Positions 27,876 through 37,150 are shown, numbered from the stretch's first letter. The stretch is DNA of 64,000 bases from an uncultured Ruminococcus sp. (GCF_947301925.1 NZ_CAMYUE010000003.1:186001-250000); one strand, 5' to 3'. Made by a program: numbers and translations. The notes: a model not told the origin generated them from the letters alone.

Positions 27876-28545
27876 TACATCGGGAAAGACAGCTTCCGCA
27901 GCGCTTTTTGACTCTGACAGTGAGCTGTTCCTTGCGCAGAGCACGGTGTATACTCAGAAAACTCACTCTCAGGTCATAATGCCCATGGTCAAGGACGTTA
28001 TGGCACAGGCAGGAAAGGAGCTTTCCGACCTGGGCGGTATCGCCGTTGCCAACGGCCCCGGCTCATATACGGGTCTGCGTATCGGAGTTGCGGCTGTGAA
28101 GGCGCTGAGCTTCGGCCTTAATGTAAAATGCTGCGGCGTATCCACACTGCTGGGACTTGCCTGCAACAACCTTGCGTATAAGGGCAATATATGCGCCATT
28201 ATGAAGGCAAGGGGAGAGCTGGTGTATACCTGCACATACAGGAGCGACGGCTTCTGTGTGGAGCAGATAACCGACGAGCAGATAATCTCCCGTGACGAGC
28301 TGGCAGAATATCTTGCACTCAATGTTGGAGAGGCTATGCTCTGCGGCGACGGTGCTGCGGACTTCTATAACGCATACTGCTCTCCGTCCTTTGTTATTGC
28401 TCCGCCACAGGGCAGACTTCAGAACGCCGCAGGCGTGTGTCTGGCAGGCGTTTCAAGGAAGCTTATCCCTCCCGGGGAGCTTGAGGTCTCTTACCTCCAG
28501 AAGGTAAAGGCCGAAAAGGACTTAGAGGACAAAAACAATAAATGA
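27847..28545 (+). CDS. tsaB: tRNA t6A synthesis protein
   Basis: This 232-residue inactive sugar-kinase-fold protein is a partner of TsaD. It has LGIDTSGKTASAAL and NGPGSYTGLRIGVAAVKALS, the family signature. The start is probably GTG 27847 inside tsaE; TTG 27856, with GGTGG upstream, is an alternative. The 29-base overlap indicates coupled translation with tsaE. Confidence 0.93.
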   Translation: MEDLLLLGIDTSGKTASAALFDSDSELFLAQSTVYTQKTHSQVIMPMVKDVMAQAGKELSDLGGIAVANGPGSYTGLRIGVAAVKALSFGLNVKCCGVSTLLGLACNNLAYKGNICAIMKARGELVYTCTYRSDGFCVEQITDEQIISRDELAEYLALNVGEAMLCGDGAADFYNAYCSPSFVIAPPQGRLQNAAGVCLAGVSRKLIPPGELEVSYLQKVKAEKDLEDKNNK

Positions 28546-28573
28546 CCGTATTAATCAGATAGGAGATGTTATT

Positions 28574-29011
28574 ATGATCGCTATAGGCTGTGACCACGCC
28601 GGCGTGGAAATGAAAAAGGCTATTATCGGGGCGCTGTCGGTACAGGGCTTTGAGTTCATGGATATGGGTACTGACGGTGAGCCCTGCGATTATCCCGACA
28701 TTGCTGAAAAGCTCTGTCATGAGATACTTGCGGGGAACTGTGAAAAGGGTATCCTTATCTGCGGTACGGGCATAGGAATGTCCATAGCCGCAAACAAGAT
28801 CAAGGGAATAAGGGCTGCGCTCTGCTCCGATTCCTTCTCTACCAAGTTCACACGTCTGCACAATAACTCAAACGTTATGTGCATGGGCGCAAGGACTCTC
28901 GGCTGCGGTCTTGCCTGCGAGCTTGCGGAGATATTCCTTACTACAGAATTCGAGGGCGGACGTCATCAGAGACGTATCGACCTTATAACAGCAATAGAAA
29001 ACAATCAGTGA
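28574..29011 (+). CDS. rpiB: Ribose-5-phosphate isomerase B
   Basis: Interconverts ribose 5-phosphate and ribulose 5-phosphate. The 145-residue protein has the RpiB motifs IGCDHAG at the N-terminus, ILICGTGIGMSIAANK (with the active-site Cys) and LHNNSNVMCMGAR. It fits the pentose flow from xylan, although the neighbours are mainly housekeeping genes. A Shine-Dalgarno AGGAG lies 9 bases upstream. Confidence 0.96.
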   Translation: MIAIGCDHAGVEMKKAIIGALSVQGFEFMDMGTDGEPCDYPDIAEKLCHEILAGNCEKGILICGTGIGMSIAANKIKGIRAALCSDSFSTKFTRLHNNSNVMCMGARTLGCGLACELAEIFLTTEFEGGRHQRRIDLITAIENNQ

Positions 29012-29026
29012 AGGGAGTAAATTACT

Positions 29027-29656
29027 ATGGCTGAATTACACATTATAGATCATCCTCTTGTACAGCACAAGATATCGCTGCTCAGAGACAAGAACACAGG
29101 TACAAAGGAGTTCCGTGAGCTGGTATCGGAGATAGCTATGTTCATCTGCTATGAGGCTACCAGAGACCTTCCCCTGAAGGAGATAGAGCTTGAGACTCCT
29201 CTTGCCGTTGCAAAGACAAAGATAATCTCAGGCAGAAAGCTTGCCTTTATCCCCATACTCCGTGCTGGCCTCGGAATGGTAGAGGGCGTTACCACACTTG
29301 TTCCTGCTGCCAAGATAGGACACATCGGTCTTTTCCGCGATCCTGTCACCAAGGAGCCTGTAAAGTATTACGCAAAGATGCCTGATGATATCCACGAGCG
29401 TGACGCGATCATCGTTGATCCTATGCTTGCTACGGGCAATTCCGCAGTAGCTGCCATTACAGAGCTGAAGAATCTGGGCGTTAAGCATATCAAGTTCATG
29501 TGTATCATATGCTCTCCCGAGGGCGTTGAGGCTGTTCAGACAGCACACCCCGACGTTGAGATATACGCAGGCGTCATGGACGAGAAGCTCAACGAGGACA
29601 AGTATATCGTTCCCGGCGTCGGCGACGCAGGAGACCGTATCTTCGGCACAAAGTAA
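29027..29656 (+). CDS. upp: Uracil phosphoribosyltransferase
   Basis: Salvages uracil to UMP with PRPP. The 209-residue protein has [14 protein letters not shown] and the PRPP-binding [13 protein letters not shown], and ends with the family's [13 protein letters not shown]. It is the last gene of the operon, 15 bases after rpiB, before a strong terminator. Confidence 0.97.
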   Translation: MAELHIIDHPLVQHKISLLRDKNTGTKEFRELVSEIAMFICYEATRDLPLKEIELETPLAVAKTKIISGRKLAFIPILRAGLGMVEGVTTLVPAAKIGHIGLFRDPVTKEPVKYYAKMPDDIHERDAIIVDPMLATGNSAVAAITELKNLGVKHIKFMCIICSPEGVEAVQTAHPDVEIYAGVMDEKLNEDKYIVPGVGDAGDRIFGTK

Positions 29657-29668
29657 TAATGCAAAAAT

Positions 29669-29700
29669 AAAAGGAGCACACTGTGCTCCTTTTTGTTTTA
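29669..29700. terminator. Terminator upp / oxidoreductase
   Basis: AAGGAGCACA/TGTGCTCCTT with a minimal loop, followed by TTTGTTTT; the A-rich left side gives a possible second function on the minus strand. Confidence 0.88.
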
Positions 29701-30678
29701 TTCATTGGGGAATCTCATGCCCCACTGCTCCCTGCACCGATCCATGAGCTTCATGACTGCCACGGTATCACTGTGGGGGACAAGAGGACTTTCCGTAAGG
29801 CCTGCTTCAAGGCAGCGGTGTACCTCGTCCACCTCGTACTCATAGCCGTTTATCTCGTCCTTGAACTCAAAGCGCTCCACCTCTCTGCCTTCGCGGTCAA
29901 AGAGGACTCCCTCCTGTGTACAGTGGAACCAGTCGCCGAGAGTGATAAAGCCCTTTGTACCCGATATAATGGCGTTATTGCGGAGCTGTATCTCGAAGCC
30001 GTTATCCATAGAGGAGAATGCTCCGCTGCTGTAGCGGAAAAGAATGGTGTTGCTCATGTCTATGCCGTTCATCATGTGAGCGGAGCTTATTATCTCATCG
30101 GGAGCTCCCAGCAGATCGTGAGTGAGGGTTATGGGGTAAATACCCAGATCAAGGAGACAGCCGCCTCCGCAGTCGGCGCGGAAAAGCCTGTCCTTGTCGT
30201 CATAGGGGATAAAATTGCTGAAATCCGCCTTTATGTATTCTATACCGCCGATAGCTCCGGAGGCTATCCATTCCTTCATTCTGCGGTATACGGGACGGCA
30301 CTTCATCCACATGGCCTCCATGAAGAAAAGGCCTTTTTCCTTTGCAAATGCAAGGAGCTTTTCGGTCTGAGCGGTGTTGAGAGTCAGCGACTTCTCACAG
30401 AGCACGTTCTTTCCGTTTTCAAGGCAGAGCCATGCGTCCTCAAAATGTGAGGCCATGGGAGTTGCTATGTATACTACCTCGGCGTCGCTGTTTTCCGCAA
30501 ATTCCCTGTAGCTTCCGTAAAAGCTCTCAAAGCCGTATTTCCCTGCAAAGTCTTTGGCCTTTTCCGCTGTTCTTGATGCAACGGCTGTGAGCTCCGCATT
30601 TTCGCAGTGCCTGAGCGCGACGGCAAAGGTATGGGCGATCTTTCCTGTTCCGATAACGCCCCATTTGTATTTCCTCAT
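29698..30678 (-). CDS. Gfo/Idh/MocA family oxidoreductase
   Basis: This 326-residue NAD(P)-dependent dehydrogenase of sugars or related polyols has the Rossmann motif GVIGTGKIAHTF at the N-terminus and the family's EKSLTLN (catalytic Lys in the EKP-type motif), then GGGCLLDLGIYPI. The substrate is not predictable; dihydrodiol or inositol-type dehydrogenases look alike. The start is ATG 30678 with AGGAG upstream; an in-frame extension to 30735 overlaps the previous gene and has no ribosome site. It follows the LURP-one gene by 13 bases. Confidence 0.87.
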   Translation of the reverse strand: MRKYKWGVIGTGKIAHTFAVALRHCENAELTAVASRTAEKAKDFAGKYGFESFYGSYREFAENSDAEVVYIATPMASHFEDAWLCLENGKNVLCEKSLTLNTAQTEKLLAFAKEKGLFFMEAMWMKCRPVYRRMKEWIASGAIGGIEYIKADFSNFIPYDDKDRLFRADCGGGCLLDLGIYPITLTHDLLGAPDEIISSAHMMNGIDMSNTILFRYSSGAFSSMDNGFEIQLRNNAIISGTKGFITLGDWFHCTQEGVLFDREGREVERFEFKDEINGYEYEVDEVHRCLEAGLTESPLVPHSDTVAVMKLMDRCREQWGMRFPNE

Positions 30679-30691
30679 AATAATACTCCTT

Positions 30692-31174
30692 TCAGTTTGA
30701 GCTGCTTGAATTATTTGAGTCCATAACGCAGTCAATGGCGATGACGGCAGCCAGCACCATGACTATATCCTGTCCCTCTGCAATGTCTATCTCAAAGCTG
30801 TCTCCCCATGTCATCCACTGCTTGTGGATATATGCAATGGGCATATTGCCGCGTTTTATGGTGTAATCGTGGGAGAGGAACTCTCCGCTGACGCTCCAGC
30901 CGATCCGCTCGAACAGATAGCTGGGCTTGAAAAGTGTGAATTCCTTTACGATGTCCGTAACATACTGTCCGCCGATATATATGGAAAAACGGGGCAGCAG
31001 GTGCAGGAGCTTCTTCTCCACATAGGCCACCTCATTGCCCACGCGGTCATAGACGTGCATTTTGCGTGCCAGGGATATCTCTCCCACGGCGTTGAATAAA
31101 ACGTTCCCGAACTGATCGTATACAGCGGTGCGCTGTCTGAACGAAAAGGGCTGCTGTTTAAAGTAAAGTTTCAT
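30692..31174 (-). CDS. LURP-one/Tubby-like domain protein
   Basis: This 160-residue protein has the pattern of the LURP-one-related (YxjI-type) beta-barrel: KQQPFSFRQRTAVYDQFGN, YDRVGNEVAYVEKKLLHLLPRFSIYIGG and the tail DIVMVLAAVIAIDCVMD. The hydrophobic tail helix is typical of these proteins. Their role is unknown, with phospholipid binding suggested by the Tubby-like fold. It heads a two-gene unit with the oxidoreductase. Confidence 0.75.
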   Translation of the reverse strand: MKLYFKQQPFSFRQRTAVYDQFGNVLFNAVGEISLARKMHVYDRVGNEVAYVEKKLLHLLPRFSIYIGGQYVTDIVKEFTLFKPSYLFERIGWSVSGEFLSHDYTIKRGNMPIAYIHKQWMTWGDSFEIDIAEGQDIVMVLAAVIAIDCVMDSNNSSSSN

Positions 31175-31217
31175 ATATTATCCTCCATATCATTATATAT
31201 CCATACCCCTATGGATA

Positions 31218-32027
31218 TTATTTCCTGAGCTGCCAGAAGGCAACTGCGCTTGCGGCAGCAACGTTGAGAGAATCTACACCGTGATACATGGGTATCTTTA
31301 CGGTGTGATCGCAGGCGGCGATGGTCTTTTCAGCAAGTCCTTCGCCCTCGGTACCAAGGACTATGGCCAGCCTTTCCACCTGCTTCAGCTGCGGAGCGTC
31401 AATGCTCACAGAGTCGTCTGTGAGTGCCATAGCGGCTGTGATGAAGCCCATATCACGAAGCTGCTGCGGATAGTCGGTATCACTTGAAAGGTAGGTCCAG
31501 GGTATCTGGAACACCGTGCCCATGCTCACCCGTGACGAGCGTCGGTACAGCGGATCGCAGCATGAAGGCGTAAGCAGCACGGCGTCCATGCCGAGAGCGG
31601 CTGCGGAGCGGATTATTGCTCCTATATTGGTGGGATTGACCACGTTTTCAAGGACGGCCACACGTTTTGCTTCCCTGCACAGCTCCTCAGCCGGGGGCAG
31701 GGGAGCGCGTCTGAAAGCGCATAGTGCTCCGCGTATGAGCTTGAAGCCCGTTATCTCGGTTATGGCGTCGAAGTCTGCGATGTACACGGGAGCTTCGCCG
31801 CAGCGGGGGATAAGCTCCTTCATCTGTCCGTCAACGTCACGGCGCTCCATAAGGAGAGCATAGGGCTCATAGCCTGCATTGAGGGCGCGTTCGATCACTT
31901 TTGGACTTTCCGCGATGAAGAGTCCCGGCTGCGGCTCAAAATAGTGTAGCAGCTGAGGCTCGGACAGTAGTGCGAATATTTGCAGCACATCGGTGATGTT
32001 ATTGTTTATTTCGATTATGTTTGACAT
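31218..32027 (-). CDS. TrmH/SpoU family RNA methyltransferase
   Basis: This 269-residue enzyme has the SPOUT signature: VLENVVNPTNIGAIIRSAAALG, LGTEGEGL and IPMYHGVDSLNVAAASAV, which form the knotted AdoMet site for 2'-O-methylation of rRNA or tRNA. The N-terminal 100 residues are a substrate-binding domain. The target nucleotide is unknown. Confidence 0.9.
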   Translation of the reverse strand: MSNIIEINNNITDVLQIFALLSEPQLLHYFEPQPGLFIAESPKVIERALNAGYEPYALLMERRDVDGQMKELIPRCGEAPVYIADFDAITEITGFKLIRGALCAFRRAPLPPAEELCREAKRVAVLENVVNPTNIGAIIRSAAALGMDAVLLTPSCCDPLYRRSSRVSMGTVFQIPWTYLSSDTDYPQQLRDMGFITAAMALTDDSVSIDAPQLKQVERLAIVLGTEGEGLAEKTIAACDHTVKIPMYHGVDSLNVAAASAVAFWQLRK

Positions 32028-32046
32028 TTTTATTTTCCTTTTTGTA

Positions 32047-32070
32047 TGGAATGCCGTCCTCGGCGTTCCA
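32047..32070. other. Hairpin between DUF4177 and TrmH genes
   Basis: TGGAATGCCG/CGGCGTTCCA with a TCCT loop. No T-run on either strand, so a plain transcript stem or a weak pause. Confidence 0.5.
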
Positions 32071-32108
32071 TGAGTTGAAAGTTATTAACTGCTGAGATAT
32101 ATCAGAAT

Positions 32109-32309
32109 TTATACATTCTTCTTTCGCTTGAATATACAGACTATGCTTTTGGATGAACCATAACTTTGGTTTGTAGAAGTACAACTAACTAACTCCCATC
32201 CGTCACAGCCAAGAAGATTGAGCTTGCTTTCAAGCTGATTTGCCTCAACGTTTCCACCCCAAAAACCTTTTGTATCATACACGACCACTTTATACTCGAA
32301 ATTTTCCAT
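32109..32309 (-). CDS. Small DUF4177-type protein
   Basis: This 66-residue protein has the short family pattern: an aromatic N-terminus FEYKVVVYD, a helix ANQLESKLNLLGCDGWELVS and a last strand IVCIFKRKK. The function is unknown. GGAGGAT lies upstream of the ATG. It is on the same strand as the TrmH gene, 81 bases upstream of it. Confidence 0.75.
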   Translation of the reverse strand: MENFEYKVVVYDTKGFWGGNVEANQLESKLNLLGCDGWELVSCTSTNQSYGSSKSIVCIFKRKKNV

Positions 32310-32469
32310 ATTAAATCCTCCTGTAAATCCCGATTTATCTTATGAATCCAATAGTGAAAAAAACTAAAGGCTGACGGCTTAAAACAATTATACCAGTTTC
32401 CCCTGATTTCGTCAATATCCGCAGTCATAACTCTTTTTATCTTTTGGTATGGCTTTTTCTGTTCAGATA

Positions 32470-32478
32470 TGGTATAAT
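32470..32478 (+). promoter_or_regulatory. Extended -10 promoter of ligA
   Basis: TGGTATAAT (32470-32478), an extended -10 box; the -35 region is weak. Confidence 0.6.
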
Positions 32479-32509
32479 AATAATACATTTCAATAAGGAG
32501 AAATCAGCT

Positions 32510-34465
32510 ATGGCCAATAATGATATAAACAGAATGAAGGAGCTCAATGAGCTTCTTGCAAAGGCCTCCGACGCTTACTACAACACGGGCGTTGAGATAA
32601 TGTCCGACAAGCAGTACGACGAGCTCTACGACGAGCTTGAGGCTCTCGAAAAAAAGACGGGAGTCACACTCAGCAACAGCCGTACCCAGCAGGTGGGCTA
32701 TGAGGTGTCATCTGGACTTCAGAAGATAAGGCATACAACAAAGATGCTGTCCCTTGACAAGACCAAGAGCGTTGAGGAGCTGAAAAGCTGGCTCGGCACC
32801 AACAAGGGCTTTCTCAGCTGGAAGCTGGACGGTCTTACACTGGTACTGACCTATGACGGCGGCACTCTGACCCAGGCAGTCACCCGCGGAAACGGCGAGG
32901 TGGGCGAGGATATCACCGCAAATGCAAGGCATATCATCGGTATACCTGCCCGTATACCATTTACGGGACATCTGGTGGTCCGCGGAGAATCCCTCATGAA
33001 GTACAAGGACTTTGAAAGGGTAAATGCCGAGATAGAGGACGGCTCCAAGTACAAGAATCCGCGCAATCTCTGCGTGGGAACGGTGCGTAATCTGGATTCC
33101 CGTGTTACTGCTGAGAGAAATATCAACTTCTTTGCATTCAATCTGGTGTCTGCTGACGGCTACGAGGAAAACTCCTTCTCCGCCCGTCTTGACTGGCTGG
33201 AGCAGCAGGGCTTTCAGCGGGTCTACGGCGTAACGGTAACTTCCGATGCCGTGGAGGGAGCTGTGGCGGACTTCGAGAAGGCTGTTGCCGAGAACGAGTT
33301 CCCCTCGGACGGCCTTGTGCTCATGCTGGACGATGTTGCCTACGGCCTCAGCCTGGGCGAGACCTCTCACGCACCCAGAAACGGTATCGCTTTCAAATGG
33401 CGTGACGAGACTGCCGACACCATACTCCGTGAGGTGGAGTGGTCCGCAAGCCGCACGGGACTTCTCAATCCTGTTGCCATATTCGATCCCGTGGAGCTGG
33501 AGGGTACTACCGTATCACGCGCTTCCGTACACAATCTCAGCATAGTGAAGCAGCTTCGCCTGGGCATAGGTGACACTCTGACTATCTTCAAGGCGAATAT
33601 GATAATCCCGCAGGTGCTTGAAAACAAGACGGCTTCGGGAAGTCTTGAGATACCTGCGGTCTGTCCTGTCTGCGGCGGGAATACGGAGATACGCACCTCA
33701 GACGAGGACGTCGAGACTCTCGTATGTACAAATCAGGACTGCGCAGCCAAGCATATCGGCAAATTCGAGCATTTCGTCCAGCGCGACGCCATGAATATCG
33801 TGGGTATGTCAACGGCTACCATAGAGACTCTGGTCTCCGAGGGCTTTGTACGCGAGTTCCGCGATTTCTACCATCTTGATGACTACAAGTTCAGGATCGT
33901 TGTGCTTGACGGCTTCGGCGAGAAGTCATATCAGAAGCTGGCGGACGCAGTTGAGGCTTCAAGAAAAACGGAGCTTAGCCGCGTTCTCTATGCTATGGGT
34001 ATACCCCAGATCGGCAGGCAGGCTTCAAGGCTCATATGCGGGCAGTATCCTTCCGCTGAGAAGCTTGAGCAGCTTACGGTGGAGGAGCTCACGGCTATAG
34101 ATACCATAGGCGAGGTAATGGCAAACGAATATGTCAGCTTCTTTGCCGACGAGAAAAAGCGAGCGGAGTACCGTGCCCTTCTGGAGGAGCTGGATATAGA
34201 GGAGGCCGCCGCTGTGAACAGCGGGTCGCCTATAGCAGGCAAGACCTTTGTTATCACAGGCTCTGTCCATATCTGGAAGAACCGCAAGGAGCTCCAGGCA
34301 TATATCGAGCAGAACGGCGGTAAGGCTGCAAACTCGGTGTCCTCAAAGACGGACTACCTTATCAACAACGACAACACCTCTAACTCCACCAAGAACAAGA
34401 CCGCCAAGGAGCTTGACGTGCCAATAATAACCGAGGAAGAATTCCGGGAACTGGCTAATGGCTGA
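32510..34465 (+). CDS. ligA: NAD-dependent DNA ligase
   Basis: Seals nicks in replication and repair. The 651-residue protein has the Ia region (ELNELLAKASDAYYN), the adenylation Lys in KLDG (K105) and a four-Cys zinc finger (CPVCGG...CTNQDC). Helix-hairpin-helix repeats (LDGFGEKSYQKL, GIPQIGRQ) and a C-terminal BRCT domain (GKTFVITGSVHIWKNRKELQ) follow. The BRCT reads VHIWKN where many LigA proteins have LxxxxR, so it is slightly divergent. The start is ATG 32510 with AAGGAG upstream. Confidence 0.96.
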   Translation: MANNDINRMKELNELLAKASDAYYNTGVEIMSDKQYDELYDELEALEKKTGVTLSNSRTQQVGYEVSSGLQKIRHTTKMLSLDKTKSVEELKSWLGTNKGFLSWKLDGLTLVLTYDGGTLTQAVTRGNGEVGEDITANARHIIGIPARIPFTGHLVVRGESLMKYKDFERVNAEIEDGSKYKNPRNLCVGTVRNLDSRVTAERNINFFAFNLVSADGYEENSFSARLDWLEQQGFQRVYGVTVTSDAVEGAVADFEKAVAENEFPSDGLVLMLDDVAYGLSLGETSHAPRNGIAFKWRDETADTILREVEWSASRTGLLNPVAIFDPVELEGTTVSRASVHNLSIVKQLRLGIGDTLTIFKANMIIPQVLENKTASGSLEIPAVCPVCGGNTEIRTSDEDVETLVCTNQDCAAKHIGKFEHFVQRDAMNIVGMSTATIETLVSEGFVREFRDFYHLDDYKFRIVVLDGFGEKSYQKLADAVEASRKTELSRVLYAMGIPQIGRQASRLICGQYPSAEKLEQLTVEELTAIDTIGEVMANEYVSFFADEKKRAEYRALLEELDIEEAAAVNSGSPIAGKTFVITGSVHIWKNRKELQAYIEQNGGKAANSVSSKTDYLINNDNTSNSTKNKTAKELDVPIITEEEFRELANG

Positions 34466-34514
34466 GCAGGGGACTGAGTTTTCGATATCAAGCAGATACA
34501 AATAAAAAGGTTCA

Positions 34515-34541
34515 GGGGCGGATAATATCCGCCCCGTCTTG
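34515..34541 (+). terminator. Terminator of ligA
   Basis: GGGGCGGATA/TATCCGCCCC with a one-base loop centre, followed by GTCTTG; the T-run is short. Confidence 0.7.
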
Positions 34542-34605
34542 CATTATACAAAAATTATTGTAATAAAACCCGAAGTCGCTCGTCTATATAAGTGAAGGAG
34601 GTGAG

Positions 34606-35106
34606 ATGATGAAGCGGGAATTCCATGAGATATACGAGAGATACAGCTCCGACCTTTATTCCTTTATCCTGAGAATGTGCGGCAATGAGCAGCTTGCAAA
34701 GGATATTCTCCAGGATACCATGCTGAGGGCTATGACAAGCGCCGAGAGCTTCAAGGGAGACTGCTCGGTAAAGACCTGGCTGTATACTATCGCAAAAAAT
34801 CTGTGGTTCGATCACCTGAAAAGAGCCGAGAGCAGAAACAGTTCTCTTGACGCTGCCTCGGAAGCTGTATCCCATGAGAGCATTGAAGCCTGCATTTCCG
34901 ATAAGGAAACAGCCCTGCGTATACATCATCTCCTTCACGAGCTTGACGAACCGTACCGCGAGGTATTCACCCTGAGAGTTTTCGCGGAGCTTAAATTTGC
35001 CGATATAGGAAAGGTTTTCGGCAAGAGCGAGAACTGGGCAGGAGTGACCTACTACCGCGCCAGGCAGAAGCTTTTGCAGCTTCTGAAAAAGGAGGGACTT
35101 TTATGA
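34606..35106 (+). CDS. ECF-type RNA polymerase sigma factor
   Basis: This 167-residue sigma-70 family factor has region 2 (YSSDLYSFILRMCGNEQLAKDILQDTMLRA, then SVKTWLYTIAKNLWFDHLKR) and region 4 (LDEPYREVFTLRVFAELKFADIGKVFGKSENWAGVTYYRARQKL). There is no region 3, as usual in ECF factors. A near-ideal AAGGAGGTG precedes the ATG. It overlaps the anti-sigma gene by 4 bases (ATGA), a sure sign of coupled translation. No ECF-type autoregulated promoter was recognised. Confidence 0.93.
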   Translation: MMKREFHEIYERYSSDLYSFILRMCGNEQLAKDILQDTMLRAMTSAESFKGDCSVKTWLYTIAKNLWFDHLKRAESRNSSLDAASEAVSHESIEACISDKETALRIHHLLHELDEPYREVFTLRVFAELKFADIGKVFGKSENWAGVTYYRARQKLLQLLKKEGLL

Positions 35107-35804
35107 ATAGACATGATTTGCCGTGTAATGTTATAGTTGACCTGCTGCCTCTCTATAAGGAGGATATATGCAGCGAGGAGACCAGAAGTCTTGTTGAGGA
35201 GCATATCCGCGGCTGTGAGGACTGCCGTCAGCTCTGCGAGACTATGACGCTGCCCGAGCCCGAAAAAAAGGCTGTTCCCGATGAGGCCGAGACCTTTAAA
35301 AAGGTGGGGCGGAAGGTAAAAAGAGGAAAGTTTTACAGGAGAGCGCTTATATTTATATTTGCGGCTTTTGCAGCTTTAAATGTTGCATGGCTGAAGCTGA
35401 AGTTCTTTCCGTATAAGGAATTCTCAGCTGATATGGGCGAATATAATGGAGACCTTTATCAGGTATATGAAGGGGGATATTATTATAATGTGATAGAACC
35501 TCATTATCTGTCGTTCTTTGACGGAAAGCTGTATGTCTGGAAGGAAATGGCAGGCAAGGAGGAAAACGTCTCTGTACTCACAGTTATTCCGAGGGTAACA
35601 GGAGATACCAAGTATGCTGTCGCCATAAAAACCAACTCGGAATACTTGGAGATACCTGTGACGGACTCAATTGAATTTGATCCGAGCGGATATAAGGTCC
35701 ACGACAATGACGAACACGCAAAACAGGTGCTGAACGATAATCGTGAGGAGATAGAAGAACTAATGGAAGCCGCACAGAAAAAGTGGGGCGAATATCTGAA
35801 ATAA
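35103..35804 (+). CDS. Anti-sigma factor, zinc-finger membrane protein
   Basis: This 233-residue protein has an N-terminal putative zinc finger of the zf-HC2 type (H34xxxC38xxC41 in EEHIRGCEDC), a basic stretch, one membrane helix (about 79-96, ALIFIFAAFAALNVAW) and a 130-residue outer domain. It would hold the upstream sigma factor at the membrane until an envelope signal comes. The outer domain shows no known family. A bidirectional terminator follows. Confidence 0.87.
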   Translation: MNRHDLPCNVIVDLLPLYKEDICSEETRSLVEEHIRGCEDCRQLCETMTLPEPEKKAVPDEAETFKKVGRKVKRGKFYRRALIFIFAAFAALNVAWLKLKFFPYKEFSADMGEYNGDLYQVYEGGYYYNVIEPHYLSFFDGKLYVWKEMAGKEENVSVLTVIPRVTGDTKYAVAIKTNSEYLEIPVTDSIEFDPSGYKVHDNDEHAKQVLNDNREEIEELMEAAQKKWGEYLK

Positions 35805-35808
35805 GAAA

Positions 35809-35840
35809 AGCGGACAGCTAAGCTGTCCGCTATGTTTTTA
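35809..35840. terminator. Bidirectional terminator
   Basis: AGCGGACAGCT/AGCTGTCCGCT with a one-base loop, then ATGTTTTT on the plus strand; A-rich on the left. Confidence 0.8.
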
Positions 35841-36488
35841 CATATTCTTGTTGAGCATCTCAACTGCCCATTCTGTGTCGATTATAACTTCATCGTCAAC
35901 GAGAAGGGACTTCCTGAAGGTCTTGGCGACCTGATCGTAGTTTTCCTGCGAAAAGGCTGTGCCGCCCCACTTGTCATTGTCGAACCTTATGGAGAAGCTG
36001 CGCTCGCCCTCCTTGTCCTTATTGAAGTATATCTCCGTGATCCTCAGCTCGTTCTGGGAGTTCTGGATATCGGCGATTATGAAAAGCTTCATGAGCTCGA
36101 TGATACGGTCGTCCAGCCCCTCGTCCAGAATGACCAGCTTTTCGCGGAGCTGGTTCATATCCGATACCACGCGCTTGGTGTAGCCGTTATCGAAGTCATA
36201 GCCGCTTTCGTTATCCTTGTTTATGTCCTTCATATAGGTCTCGGCAGACGAGGGATCTCCCGGAACATAGCTGATAAGGTACTTTTCGTTTACTTGATGG
36301 TAAATTGTGGGGTAGAAGATGAGAGGAGCGTTTCCGCAGCTCTTGCAGTGGAATCTGAAGGCGTCGCCGTTTCTGACCTGTGCCTTCATCTGCGGATCGT
36401 TTGAAGTGTCTATGAATTCCCAGATAGTCATTTCGGATACGGCCTGACATTTGGGACATTTTACGTTTTCAATATGTGTCTTTGACAT
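35838..36488 (-). CDS. CpXC domain protein
   Basis: This 216-residue protein has the CpXC N-terminal zinc-ribbon-like motif: KCPKCQ (C-P-K-C) and later FHCKSCGN, probably one zinc site. The rest is a helical and beta domain of unknown role. The start is ATG 36488 with GAGGAAAA upstream; an in-frame extension to 36572 has no ribosome site. The 172 bases upstream hold a TATAAT on the minus strand (near 36545) and no gene. Confidence 0.75.
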   Translation of the reverse strand: MSKTHIENVKCPKCQAVSEMTIWEFIDTSNDPQMKAQVRNGDAFRFHCKSCGNAPLIFYPTIYHQVNEKYLISYVPGDPSSAETYMKDINKDNESGYDFDNGYTKRVVSDMNQLREKLVILDEGLDDRIIELMKLFIIADIQNSQNELRITEIYFNKDKEGERSFSIRFDNDKWGGTAFSQENYDQVAKTFRKSLLVDDEVIIDTEWAVEMLNKNM

Positions 36489-36660
36489 AGTTTTTCCTCT
36501 TTTCTTTATTGTAAATGCACGGTGTGCCGGAAAGCTTTTTATAATTATAACATATATAACGATGATTTGCAAGTGATAGAAGCTGTTATTGCAATATACT
36601 TTTTCCGGCAGTTCTTCAGCCTTGGCTCACCGTAAGCAGGTGGTGCGTTACATTTACATA

Positions 36661-37149
36661 TTAAGAGTTATGGCGCAAAACAGAATTACTTTCGTGTAAT
36701 GCTGCCAAAGTTGTGATAACGCATATAGCTGCTGCGAATCGAGTGGTATCTAACAAGCTATAACTAAGCGGGAAAAAGAATAATACTGCTCCTGCGATCT
36801 TGTTTATAACAGAGTGGACTGAGGCGAGCTTCTTTAGCCTGATATAGTTGATAAATACGTTGGTAAGCTTGATAAATACAATGCAGGCGATCCAAAGATA
36901 TATCCAGATGGGCATTTCTATCAGAGGAAGTAATCTGATAATACAAACTGCAGTGAATACTATATCTGCGAACGTATCAAGCTTAGCTCCGAATTCACTG
37001 ACGGTATCAGTTTTCCTTGCCACTGTACCGTCGATCATATCAGTAAGACCGGCGGTTATGTATAGAGCATAAAAAGCAGGTGAAAACGGAGTGCAGAAAA
37101 ACAGTAATATACTTAGAACGATCCTGCTTCCTGTTATAAAATTGGCCAT
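36661..37149 (-). CDS. CDP-alcohol phosphatidyltransferase
   Basis: This 162-residue membrane enzyme has the catalytic motif DGxxARxxxxxxxxGxxxDxxxD seen in DGTVARK...GAKLDTFAD, and about five membrane helices. It transfers a phosphatidyl group from CDP-diacylglycerol to an alcohol such as glycerol phosphate. The family includes PgsA, but the size and divergent ends do not fix the acceptor. It starts one base after rlmD and is the last gene of the recJ operon. Confidence 0.85.
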   Translation of the reverse strand: MANFITGSRIVLSILLFFCTPFSPAFYALYITAGLTDMIDGTVARKTDTVSEFGAKLDTFADIVFTAVCIIRLLPLIEMPIWIYLWIACIVFIKLTNVFINYIRLKKLASVHSVINKIAGAVLFFFPLSYSLLDTTRFAAAICVITTLAALHESNSVLRHNS

Positions 37150-37150
37150 T

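Noticed and set aside
29698-30450. Plus-strand 255-codon frame at 29683-30450
   Set aside because: It is antisense to a clear Gfo/Idh/MocA dehydrogenase and has no start signal.
34561-34590. ECF-type autoregulated promoter before the sigma factor gene
   Set aside because: AAAACC and CGTC are present but only 10 bases apart; about 16 are needed.
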